A stretch of DNA of 64,000 nucleotides, from NCBI RefSeq assembly GCF_005517195.1, contig NZ_CP040244.1, positions 4,978,001 to 5,042,000 on the forward strand. Direction: 5' to 3'. How positions within the stretch are numbered: position 1 is the first letter of the stretch; each line of letters begins with the position of its first letter. Below are positions 25,465 through 33,961 of the stretch, in pieces. The position numbers and the translations under genes are program-made. The stretch comes from Streptomyces vilmorinianum. Its GTDB lineage: Bacteria; Actinomycetota; Actinomycetes; Streptomycetales; Streptomycetaceae. The notes under the pieces are model-generated. The model did no database searches and was not told where the DNA came from. It worked only from the letters and a program-made list of their open reading frames with translations.

Positions 25465-27096
25465 ATGTCCGCACCAGCGCCGTCCCCCCTGGCCGTCGTC
25501 GAAGCCAAGCCCCTGCCGAGGCAGGAGGAGGTGCTGACCGACGCGGCCCTCGCCTTCGTGGCGGAGCTGCACCGGCGGTTCACGCCGCGCCGGGACGAGC
25601 TCCTCGCCCGCCGGGCGGAGCGCCGCGCCGAGATCGCCCGCACCTCGACCCTCGACTTCCTTCCGGAGACCGCGTCGATCCGCGCGGACAACTCCTGGCG
25701 GGTCGCGCCGGCGCCCGCGGCCCTGAACGACCGACGCGTCGAGATCACCGGCCCGACCGACCGCAAGATGACGATCAACGCGCTGAACTCGGGCGCGAAG
25801 GTCTGGCTCGCCGACTTCGAGGACGCCTCGGCGCCGACCTGGGAGAACGTGATCCTCGGCCAGGTCAACCTGATCGACGCGTACACCCGGAAGATCGACT
25901 TCACGGACCCGAGGTCGGGCAAGTCGTACGCGCTGAAGCCGGCCGATCAGCTGGCCACGGTCGTCATGCGGCCGCGCGGCTGGCACCTGGAGGAGCGCCA
26001 CCTGACCTTCGAGGGCCGCCCGGTCCCCGGCGCGCTCGTCGACTTCGGCCTGTACTTCTTCCACAACGCCAAGCGGCTCATCGAGCTCGGCAAGGGCCCG
26101 TACTTCTACCTCCCGAAGACGGAGTCGCACCTGGAGGCCCGCCTCTGGAACGACATCTTCGTCTACGCGCAGGACTACGTCGGCATCCCGCAGGGCACCG
26201 TCCGCGCCACCGTGCTGATCGAGACGATCACGGCCGCGTACGAGATGGAGGAGATCCTCTACGAGCTCCGCGAGCACGCGGCGGGCCTGAACGCCGGTCG
26301 CTGGGACTACCTCTTCTCCATCGTCAAGAACTTCCGTGACGGCGGGCAGAAGTTCGTGCTCCCGGACCGCAACGCGGTGACGATGACCGCCCCGTTCATG
26401 CGCGCGTACACCGAACTCCTCGTCCGCACCTGCCACAAGCGCGGCGCGCACGCGATCGGCGGCATGGCGGCGTTCATCCCGTCCCGCAAGGACGCCGAGG
26501 TCAACAAGGTCGCCTTCGAGAAGGTCAAGGCGGACAAGGACCGCGAGGCGGGCGACGGCTTCGACGGCTCCTGGGTCGCCCACCCGGACCTGGTCCCGAT
26601 CGCGATGGCCTCCTTCGACGCGGTCCTCGGCGAGAAGCCGAACCAGAAGGACCGGCTGCGCGAGGACGTCTCGGTGGCGCCCGGCGACCTGATCGCGATC
26701 GACTCGCTCGACGCGAAGCCGACGTACGAGGGCCTGCGCAACGCGGTCCAGGTCGGCATCCGCTACATCGAGGCGTGGCTGCGCGGCCTCGGCGCGGTCG
26801 CCATCTTCAACCTCATGGAGGACGCGGCGACGGCGGAGATCTCGCGCTCGCAGATCTGGCAGTGGATCAACGCGGGCGTCGAGTTCGAGCACGGCGGCAC
26901 GACCGTGCGAGCCACCCCCGAGCTGGCCCGCGAGGTCGCGGCGCGGGAGCTGGCCGCGATCCGCGAGGAGATCGGCGAGGAGGCCTTCGCGGCCGGCAAG
27001 TGGCAGCAGGCCCACGACCTCCTGCTCCACGTCTCCCTCGACGCCGACTACGCGGACTTCCTGACCCTCCCCGCGTACGACCAGCTGGTCGGCTGA
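25465..27096 (+). CDS. aceB: Malate synthase A
   Basis: 543 residues, the usual length of malate synthase A, which condenses glyoxylate with acetyl-CoA to give malate in the cytoplasm. The family signature near residues 276-290 is AAGLNAGRWDYLFS. Other marks are VWLADFEDASAPTWENV, GLYFFHNAKRLIELGKG, IGGMAAFIPSRKD and the C-terminal NLMEDAATAEISRSQIWQW with the catalytic Asp. No isocitrate lyase gene is nearby, and allantoin degradation yields glyoxylate, so this enzyme probably serves that route. A strong terminator follows at 27143. Confidence 0.96.
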   Translation: MSAPAPSPLAVVEAKPLPRQEEVLTDAALAFVAELHRRFTPRRDELLARRAERRAEIARTSTLDFLPETASIRADNSWRVAPAPAALNDRRVEITGPTDRKMTINALNSGAKVWLADFEDASAPTWENVILGQVNLIDAYTRKIDFTDPRSGKSYALKPADQLATVVMRPRGWHLEERHLTFEGRPVPGALVDFGLYFFHNAKRLIELGKGPYFYLPKTESHLEARLWNDIFVYAQDYVGIPQGTVRATVLIETITAAYEMEEILYELREHAAGLNAGRWDYLFSIVKNFRDGGQKFVLPDRNAVTMTAPFMRAYTELLVRTCHKRGAHAIGGMAAFIPSRKDAEVNKVAFEKVKADKDREAGDGFDGSWVAHPDLVPIAMASFDAVLGEKPNQKDRLREDVSVAPGDLIAIDSLDAKPTYEGLRNAVQVGIRYIEAWLRGLGAVAIFNLMEDAATAEISRSQIWQWINAGVEFEHGGTTVRATPELAREVAARELAAIREEIGEEAFAAGKWQQAHDLLLHVSLDADYADFLTLPAYDQLVG

Positions 27097-27142
27097 CCCG
27101 CACAGCGGCCGAGCAGCACCCGCACCACCACCCCCGAGAACA

Positions 27143-27183
27143 GGCTCCGCCCCCGGTGAACGCACAGCACCGGGGGCGGAGCC
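27143..27183 (+). terminator. Rho-independent terminator of malate synthase
   Basis: A perfect 16-base-pair stem (GGCTCCGCCCCCGGTG and its complement) with a 9-base loop is followed by GATTTTC. It begins 46 bases after the malate synthase stop. Confidence 0.85.
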
Positions 27184-27333
27184 GATTTTCGATCCAGTGC
27201 GTTTCACAGGGCACGTAACGCAACCGAAACACGCACCTACCTAGCGGTAACAAGCCACGGCGTGCCAGATTCCGCATGCCACCGGCCGGCGGCTGTCCCC
27301 CACTCCTCTGCACCGACGCAGGAGAACACAGCC

Positions 27334-28500
27334 ATGCCCACTCCCCCGCACCGCTCGGTACGAAGACTTCTCGGCGCCACGCTCACCCTGCCCCTCGCGC
27401 TCGGCGGCCTGCTGGCCGGCGGGGCGAGCCCCGCCGTCGCCGCCAACGGCTCCGGGCCCAGCGCCGTCGTGTCGATGGGCGACAGCTACATCTCCGGTGA
27501 GGCCGGCCGCTGGCAGGGCAACAGCCTGACCACGAGCGGCAGCCGCAACGGAACCGACCGGGCGTGGACCGGAAGCGCATACGATCCCAGCCGGGTCTAC
27601 GGCGCCACGGCCGCCAACGGCTGCCACCGCTCCGACTCGGCCGAGGTGAAGAGCGCCGGCGGGATCGCCTCCGCCCTGGTCAACCTGGCCTGTTCCGGGG
27701 CGACGACCAAGAACGTCTTCCGCGCCGCGAACGGCGGCGTGGCCTACAAGGGCGAGGCGCCGCAGGCCGACCAGCTGGCCGCGGTCGCGGCCTCGTACGA
27801 CGTCGACACGATCGTGCTGTCGATCGGCGGCAACGACCTGGGCTTCGCCGACATCGTCAGGAAGTGCGCGACCGACTACATCGTCTGGTACTCGTACTGC
27901 CACGACGACCAGCAGGTCGTCGTCGACTCGAAGATCGACGCCGTGATGGGAGACGTCGGCAAGTCCGTCGACGAGATCCGGGCGGTGATGTCCGGCGCCG
28001 GGTACGCCGCGTCCGACTACCGGATCGTGCTCCAGTCGTATCCGTCCCCCATTCCGCGCAGCGCCGACAACCGCTACGGAGAGAGCGGCTGGACCCGTAC
28101 GAACACGGGCGGCTGCCCGTTCTGGAACCTGGACTCCGACTGGGCGCGGGACTCCCTCGTCCCCCAGCTCGCCGGGCGGCTGAAGGGTGTCGCGGCGGCC
28201 AAGGGGGCGCAGTTCATGGATCTGCGCGACATGCTCCAGGGCCGCGAGGTGTGCGCGAAGGCCAGCAAGCAGGTCAGCTCGACGGTGCCGGCCTCGGCTT
28301 CGACCAGCGAGTGGGCGCGCTGGATCGACCAGAACGAGACCCAGGGACCCATCCAGGAGAACATGCACCCCAACTACTACGGCCAGTTGGCGCTCGGCCG
28401 CTGTCTCGCGCTGATCCACGCGCGGCCGAGCGGAGACTTCAGCTGCCGCAACACGGCGGGGTCCGGGCCCTCCGGGATGTACCTGACGACCGTCTCCTGA
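27334..28500 (+). CDS. Secreted SGNH/GDSL-family lipase/esterase
   Basis: 388 residues from ATG 27334. The signal peptide has RSVRRLLGATLTLPLALGGLLAGG and a likely cleavage after SPAVAA near residue 37. The SGNH blocks are present: block I VSMGDSYISGEAGR with the catalytic Ser, block III SIGGNDLGFADI with Gly/Asn, and block V MHPNYYGQLALG with the catalytic His. Several Cys pairs (CHRS, LACSG, YCHDD) suggest disulphides in the exported enzyme. It is related to the Streptomyces secreted lipases of the SCO1725/Rv0518 kind, although the exact subgroup is not certain. It stands alone, with its own upstream region of about 150 bases after the malate synthase terminator. Confidence 0.88.
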   Translation: MPTPPHRSVRRLLGATLTLPLALGGLLAGGASPAVAANGSGPSAVVSMGDSYISGEAGRWQGNSLTTSGSRNGTDRAWTGSAYDPSRVYGATAANGCHRSDSAEVKSAGGIASALVNLACSGATTKNVFRAANGGVAYKGEAPQADQLAAVAASYDVDTIVLSIGGNDLGFADIVRKCATDYIVWYSYCHDDQQVVVDSKIDAVMGDVGKSVDEIRAVMSGAGYAASDYRIVLQSYPSPIPRSADNRYGESGWTRTNTGGCPFWNLDSDWARDSLVPQLAGRLKGVAAAKGAQFMDLRDMLQGREVCAKASKQVSSTVPASASTSEWARWIDQNETQGPIQENMHPNYYGQLALGRCLALIHARPSGDFSCRNTAGSGPSGMYLTTVS

Positions 28501-28526
28501 ACGGTCTCACCGCCTCCCCCACGGGA

Positions 28527-30404
28527 TCAGCGGGCGCGGCGCCCAGGCCGGCTCCGGCGCCGTGCCCGCGCCTTCCCCTTCCGCTTCCGGGCCTCCGGGA
28601 CGGTGATGCCGAGCCCGCCGAGTGTCCGCTCGGCGCGGTACGGGTCGGCGGCCGCCATCTCGTTGATCAGGGCCTCGGCGCCGCCCGGCCAGCCCTCGGC
28701 GGCGGAGTCGAGGACGGCACGGCCGTCCGGCCGCCCGGCCGTGCGGCGGGAGAGCCGGTCCAGGATCAGCACGGCGCGGGCGGACAGGGGCACGCGGCTC
28801 TCGTCCGCGGGCTCGCCCCGGGCGCGCAGGACCCCGTAGGCGTAGGCCCCCATCACGGGATCGTCGAGAGCGCCGCACAGGGCCTCGACGGGCGCGGCGG
28901 CGGGGTCGAGGAACCCGAAGAGGGCGCGGGTGCCGGCCGCCTCGTAGGTGCCGGCGTTGACGGTCCCGAGGGCGGCGAGCAGCTGGGACCAGGCCGCGAC
29001 GGTGTTCGCGCGCGCGTGGAGCCATTCGGCCAGGACGCGCGTGGCGGCGGAGGCGGACCAGCCCTCGGCGGCGGCGAGCACGGTCTCGGCGTCCCAGTCC
29101 GCGGCCTCCGCGGCGTCGGGCGCCGCGACCCCTCTCGCCCGGAGCAGGTAGTGGAGGACCTCGACGCCCCACGGGGTGAGGCCGAAGGCGTCGCCGGTGC
29201 GGAAGACCATGCCGGTCCCGGCCAGTCGGTCGACGGTGTCGGCCATGGCCCGGGCGGGGGGTTCGAGGCGGGTCCGCTCCTCCTCCGTGACGTCCCTGCC
29301 CACGAGCCGGGACAGCTCGGCGAGGGGCGGGACCCGATACTCCTCGGGGGCCTCGGCCGGTACGAGTACGGGCGCGTCCTCCAGGCGGGGATCGACCGGC
29401 CAGTCCTCGAACTCGGCGGCCCTGCGGGCGACCGATTCGGCGCTGGAGCCCCGCTGGTAGAGCGCGTACAGCAGGTGGGCGGCCTCGCCGTCGAACAGCC
29501 CGCCGGACTCGCTCTTCATCTCCTCGACGGCCGCCGCGAGAAGGTCCGCGCCGGCCTCGACGGAGCGCTGGGGGTCGCGGGCCTCCACCGGCGGCGGCGG
29601 GAGCGGGACGGTGGAGTCGCCGTAGTAGTTGAGATGTTCGTCGAGGAGGGTGTCGGCGAGGACGAGATGCGGGAAGGCGTCCGGGCCGGGCGCGAGGTGG
29701 GCGTACGGCCCGGCGAGCGCGCCGGAGAGGCCCTCGGCGGTCCACCGGTCGACCAGTTCGCCCGCCGCCCGGCTCACCCCGTGCGAGACGTCGTGGTCGG
29801 ACAGCAGCGGCCCGGCGGACGAGGGTGCTTCCGCCTCCCGTACGTACGCGCTGGTGAGCGCCTCGGCGAGCACCATGTCCGCGAGCTCGCTGCGGTTCAT
29901 CAGATCGGCGCTGCGCAGGCCGTCGGGCGGCCGCACCCCGTCGTGGGCGGCGAGCCAGGCCCGGACGGCGGAGGGGTCGGCGGGGTCGGTCCCGTCGGCC
30001 CGCAGCAGCGAGGCGTACCAGCGCTGCCAGGTGAGGTTGGCGGGGTCCTTCATGGCCCGCTCGAAGTCGGGCACGGCCTCCTCGATCGCGGCCACGATCC
30101 GCGCCTGCCGCTTCCCGTTGAGCCGCCCGGCCTCCCGCACGCGCTCGGTCAGCGCGACGAGCACCGCCGGATAGGCCGCCAGCTCCTCGGGCGTCGCGTA
30201 CACGAAGGCCGGCACGTCCTTGACCAGCACATGCCGCACAAGCTCCACGGTCGGCTCGGGCAGCCCGCTCCTCCGATCGGCCCCGCGCAGCGCCAGAAGC
30301 CCGAGAACGGCATCGGCGGCGCGTGCGGACGGGGGGTCGCGAAGCTCCGGTGTTCCGTCGAGGAACGCGTCGAGCCCGGTGTTGCTCAGAAGTGTGCCAG
30401 CCAC
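28527..30404 (-). CDS. Conserved-looking protein of unknown function, 625 residues
   Basis: 625 residues, almost wholly alpha-helical and rich in Ala, Leu, Asp and Glu. No signal peptide, membrane helix or catalytic motif is seen. Recurrent short segments such as ALTERVREAGRLN, RSELADMVLAEAL and AAEGWPGGAEALINEM suggest helical-repeat architecture. The C-terminus is a strongly basic tail (RKRKGKARARRRSR), which could bind nucleic acid. It lies at the edge of the defence island, 96 bases downstream of the helicase gene end on the same strand, but with ordinary host codon use. I do not recognise the family. Confidence 0.75.
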   Translation of the reverse strand: MAGTLLSNTGLDAFLDGTPELRDPPSARAADAVLGLLALRGADRRSGLPEPTVELVRHVLVKDVPAFVYATPEELAAYPAVLVALTERVREAGRLNGKRQARIVAAIEEAVPDFERAMKDPANLTWQRWYASLLRADGTDPADPSAVRAWLAAHDGVRPPDGLRSADLMNRSELADMVLAEALTSAYVREAEAPSSAGPLLSDHDVSHGVSRAAGELVDRWTAEGLSGALAGPYAHLAPGPDAFPHLVLADTLLDEHLNYYGDSTVPLPPPPVEARDPQRSVEAGADLLAAAVEEMKSESGGLFDGEAAHLLYALYQRGSSAESVARRAAEFEDWPVDPRLEDAPVLVPAEAPEEYRVPPLAELSRLVGRDVTEEERTRLEPPARAMADTVDRLAGTGMVFRTGDAFGLTPWGVEVLHYLLRARGVAAPDAAEAADWDAETVLAAAEGWSASAATRVLAEWLHARANTVAAWSQLLAALGTVNAGTYEAAGTRALFGFLDPAAAPVEALCGALDDPVMGAYAYGVLRARGEPADESRVPLSARAVLILDRLSRRTAGRPDGRAVLDSAAEGWPGGAEALINEMAAADPYRAERTLGGLGITVPEARKRKGKARARRRSRPGRRAR

Positions 30405-30500
30405 TCTTCCCAGCGTAGTTCCGAGCGGCAGCGGACGCGGATTTCCAGACTTCGATCACTCGGAGTGGTGAATTCTTGGGACAGCAGGTCGCCGGCCGTG

Positions 30501-32633
30501 TCAGGTGCCGAGGTCGGCAACGAATCTCGTCGGTTCGTCCAAGACAGTCTGCGCCCCCGCCAGGTCGGAGAAGCGGATCGCGAGGGTCGATTCCGCAAGT
30601 CGGGCCGGAAGCGCCTCGCCGAACTTCAGCCCCTTCACCGCTCGGGTGTCCACTTCAGGGAGACAGAGCTGTCCTGATGCGTCTGCGAGAGCTTGCTTCC
30701 ATATCTGCGGATTGACGTCTTCCCTGAGCCGAACCCAGCAGTCATTGATGCGCTGCGCAGGGGCGGCCACCGCACCGAGTGAGGCAGCGAGTGTGGCATT
30801 GGCCCGGTGACCCGCCCACGTCCACCAGCGCGCATAGCCACCGTTTCCACGCACGATCAGTGTTCCGCCCGGATGGACGGCCTCCATGAAGTGGTCCCTC
30901 GCGTCAGCGAGAGAGGCCACGGCTCGCCTGGTGAGGCTCACCGGTGGATCAGTTCCGAGGAGCACCTCGCGGACCGCTCGGGTCAGCTCGAACGACGTCG
31001 CCCGGCTGAACCCGAGTCCACTCCACTTCGCCTTCCCGCCCCCGTCCGTCGACTCCACATAGCACCGTTTGCGTCGCCAGTCGATGTACGTGACCACCCA
31101 GCTGCGACCCGCAAGAAGGAGCTTCCGCGGCCCTTCGACCTCCTCCGTCAAGAGATCGGGGTCGGTGCGACCGATCTCCACGCGGCCCTGGAACACGGTG
31201 AATTGGGGCGGGGCTGTGAAGACCGCCGTGAGGCCCATGAAGTGACGATGCCCAAAACGGCGTTCTGCCTCCAGACCGATGAACAGCATGCCACCGTCCC
31301 GATCGAGGTAGCCCTCGTTCACAAGGTGCTTCACAATCGGCTCGGCGGGCTGTCCAAAGGGACCAAGTCCGTTCCACCAATCCCGCCACAGCTGGTCGCC
31401 GACCTGGTGTTCCTGCAGACAGAGCGCGAGGAGCTGCTGGGCGACGATGTGGCGCGGCTCGGGTGGGGCGACGACCGGCTCCACCCAGCCGCGTGACCAC
31501 AACAGGAGCATTCCGGCCGCGGACAGCAGTCCGTCTTCCGTCAGCGCCAGGAAGAGACAGTTGCGTGTCGTGTCGGCCCTCCGCCCCGTTCTGCCGAGCC
31601 GCTGAAGGAAGGACGCGACCGTGGCCGGGGCGTCGATCTGGATGACCCGGTCGAGGTCGCCTACGTCGATGCCCAGTTCCAGTGTGCTGGTGGAGACGAT
31701 CACACAATCCCGCGCCTCCGCGAACGCCTGCTCGGCGCGCCGTCGCTCATCGACCGACAGCGAAGCGTGGGAGAGGAAGGTGGTCACTCCTCGGAGACGC
31801 AGCTTTTCTCCCAGCTCCTCCACGAGTCGCCGCGACTCGCAGAAGACGAGCCGCTTCTCTCCCTGGTGCAAGGAAGAGATCACCCGGGCGGCGTTGTCGA
31901 CGGAACCGACATAGTCGAGCTGGACGTCACCGGGGGGCGACTGCGTCACAGTGCTCGTGACACTCGGAGCAGTGAGGTGGGATGCGACCACTCGTGCCGG
32001 GCGGCTACCGGCCCCGGTTCCCTGGAGCCAATGGAGGAGTTCTGCCGGATTGCCTACGGTGGCTGACAGCCCTACGCGCTGGATCGGACGCCCGACGGTC
32101 TTCTGCAGCCGCTCGAGGAGCGCGAGCAGGTGCCATCCCCGGTCGTCTCCCGCGAAGGCGTGCACCTCGTCGACCACGATGGTCCGCAGCCCGGAGAAGA
32201 ACGCCTTGTGGTCGACGTTCGCGCTGACCAGCATGGCTTCCAAGGACTCAGGCGTGGTAAGCAGGACGTCGGGTCGGTTGTTCAGAATGCGCTTGCGGTT
32301 GCCTGCGGTGACGTCGCCGTGCCACAGGGCAGCGGTCCGCCCGAGCCACGACGTGTATGTCTCCAGGCGCGGCAGCAGGTTGTTGAGCAGGGCTTTCAAG
32401 GGGCACACGTAGAGGACCGAGGTGCTCTGCCACCGCTCCGCGGTCATTCGCGACAGCAAGGGGAACGAAGCAGCCTCGGTCTTTCCCCCGGCAGTGGGGG
32501 CCAGCAGAATCGCGTCCTCGCCGGCCATCAGGGGCTCGATCGCCTCCTCCTGCAGCGGACGAAGGGCCCGCCACCCGAGGGAGTTGACGATGTGGTGTGT
32601 CAGAACGGGATCGAGGTCGTCGAGCGCGCTCAC
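30501..32633 (-). CDS. brxHI: BREX type 2 helicase BrxHI (Lhr-like DEAD/DEAH)
   Basis: 710 residues. Helicase motifs appear in order: Q-type LRPLQEEAIEPL, motif I LLAPTAGGKTEAA, Ia VCPLKALLNN, Ib LLTTPESLEAML, II IVVDEVHAFAG, III GLSATVGN, V STSTLELGIDVGD and VI FLQRLGRTGRRAD. A C-terminal region of about 300 residues without known catalytic motifs follows, as in Lhr-type helicases. In type 2 BREX loci an Lhr-like helicase closes the operon. Its ATG overlaps the stop of brxD by four bases. It presumably acts on phage DNA with the other Pgl/BREX proteins; its exact role is not established. Confidence 0.88.
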   Translation of the reverse strand: MSALDDLDPVLTHHIVNSLGWRALRPLQEEAIEPLMAGEDAILLAPTAGGKTEAASFPLLSRMTAERWQSTSVLYVCPLKALLNNLLPRLETYTSWLGRTAALWHGDVTAGNRKRILNNRPDVLLTTPESLEAMLVSANVDHKAFFSGLRTIVVDEVHAFAGDDRGWHLLALLERLQKTVGRPIQRVGLSATVGNPAELLHWLQGTGAGSRPARVVASHLTAPSVTSTVTQSPPGDVQLDYVGSVDNAARVISSLHQGEKRLVFCESRRLVEELGEKLRLRGVTTFLSHASLSVDERRRAEQAFAEARDCVIVSTSTLELGIDVGDLDRVIQIDAPATVASFLQRLGRTGRRADTTRNCLFLALTEDGLLSAAGMLLLWSRGWVEPVVAPPEPRHIVAQQLLALCLQEHQVGDQLWRDWWNGLGPFGQPAEPIVKHLVNEGYLDRDGGMLFIGLEAERRFGHRHFMGLTAVFTAPPQFTVFQGRVEIGRTDPDLLTEEVEGPRKLLLAGRSWVVTYIDWRRKRCYVESTDGGGKAKWSGLGFSRATSFELTRAVREVLLGTDPPVSLTRRAVASLADARDHFMEAVHPGGTLIVRGNGGYARWWTWAGHRANATLAASLGAVAAPAQRINDCWVRLREDVNPQIWKQALADASGQLCLPEVDTRAVKGLKFGEALPARLAESTLAIRFSDLAGAQTVLDEPTRFVADLGT

Positions 32634-33961
32634 GGAAGGTCCAGTTCGATGTCGTCCGCATCGGCCCTGGCGGCATTCTTCTCGACCTCGTTGAGCTCGG
32701 CGCCGGACACGGTGAGCGCATAGTGCCGACGCGGCTCAAAGTCGTCGAACTCGTCGACACGGTCCAGGACATCGGCGACGAGCTTGCGCAGGAACAGTCG
32801 GGGGGCGACCCCCACTTTCCCGCCGAGACCGCCCGTGACCGCCGTGGCAAGCTCCGTCAGGTACGCGTCGTCGACGCGTGCTGCGATCCGCTCCGGGTTA
32901 CGTGCCGCCCCCGCGTACAGGTCGCGGACAGTGCGGCCGAGTTCTCCCAGCCTCGGCAGGTCGAAGCCGGCGAGGCGTAGTTGCACCGCACGTGGGGAGT
33001 CGAATCGAGGATCGGTGGTGAAGTCGGTGGCGAGGCGTTGAGCGAGAGGGGCGAGCCGCTGGACGCCCTGCTGTCCGTCGTAGAACGCGGGCGTGCCTGT
33101 GATCACCAGGAACAAGCCGGGGAAGCGTCCGGTGTCGATCTCGTCGAGCAGCTGCCGCAGGGCGTTGAGCCCCTTCTCCCGTACGTCGCCGCGCACCCGC
33201 TGCAGAGTCTCGATCTCGTCGAGAACCACGAGAAGTCCCGGATGGCCGCAGTCGCGCAGCACGGTCAGCAGTCCCTGCAGGAATCCCATAGCCCCGAAGT
33301 GGTCCAGGTCTCCACGGACCCCCGCGGCTCTGCGGGCCGAGGCAGCGACCGACTTCTGGCCACCCAGCCAGGCGATGAGCGCCTCGGCCGTCGCGCTGTC
33401 GCCTGCGGCACGGGCCTCGCGATAGCCGCGCAGGGCCGCCGCGAACGCGGGCGTCGTCCGGGCGACTTCGCCAAGACGCTGCTCCATCAGCTCGTCGACG
33501 GCCGCGGCGAGCGCCTTCTCGTTGTCGTCCGCCACCTCACCGGCGTCGAGGATCTCCTCCTCAAGGGTGTAGAACCACGAATCGACAACTGCCTTGAGCG
33601 CGCTGGGCTGATGGGTGGCAGTGGTGAGCCGTTCCGTGAGGCGTCGGTAGACCGTCTCCAAGCGGTGCAGGGGTGTTTCGGTCTCGGAGATCTGCACTTC
33701 CGTGGTGGCCAGACCCGCGCGCTTGGCCCGCTCGGCCAGCCAGCGGGCGAAGAACGTCTTGCCGGAACCGTATTCGCCGCGGATGGCGTGGAATGCCGAC
33801 CCGCCACGCGCCACTGTCTGGATGTCGTCGTCCAGTGCGGCGGTGAAGCGATCGAGCCCGACCGCGAACAGATCGAGCCCTGCCTGCGGCACGGTGCCGC
33901 GCCTCAGCGCGTCCACCACTTCACGGCGGCGGGCCGCGCTGACCTCGGTCAAGCCGGTCAC
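32630..33961 (-). CDS. brxD: BREX type 2 ATP-binding protein BrxD
   Basis: 443 residues, a P-loop ATPase. Walker A is IRGEYGSGKTFFARW near residue 65 and Walker B is LLVVLDEIETLQRVRGDVRE, followed by the sensor-like FLVITGTPAFYDG. The N-terminus RREVVDALRRGTVPQAGLDLF is typical of the BrxD family. Both ends overlap the neighbouring genes by four bases (pglZ upstream, brxHI downstream), so the three are translationally coupled. BrxD is a marker of type 2 BREX; its biochemical task is unknown. Confidence 0.88.
   Translation of the reverse strand: MTGLTEVSAARRREVVDALRRGTVPQAGLDLFAVGLDRFTAALDDDIQTVARGGSAFHAIRGEYGSGKTFFARWLAERAKRAGLATTEVQISETETPLHRLETVYRRLTERLTTATHQPSALKAVVDSWFYTLEEEILDAGEVADDNEKALAAAVDELMEQRLGEVARTTPAFAAALRGYREARAAGDSATAEALIAWLGGQKSVAASARRAAGVRGDLDHFGAMGFLQGLLTVLRDCGHPGLLVVLDEIETLQRVRGDVREKGLNALRQLLDEIDTGRFPGLFLVITGTPAFYDGQQGVQRLAPLAQRLATDFTTDPRFDSPRAVQLRLAGFDLPRLGELGRTVRDLYAGAARNPERIAARVDDAYLTELATAVTGGLGGKVGVAPRLFLRKLVADVLDRVDEFDDFEPRRHYALTVSGAELNEVEKNAARADADDIELDLP

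Noticed and set aside
30405..30500. tRNA gene, integrase or attachment site at the island border
   Set aside because: No tRNA-like fold, recombinase gene or direct repeat was found at the left edge. A weak CACTC-G-GAGTG palindrome at 30457-30467 is too short to claim as a site.
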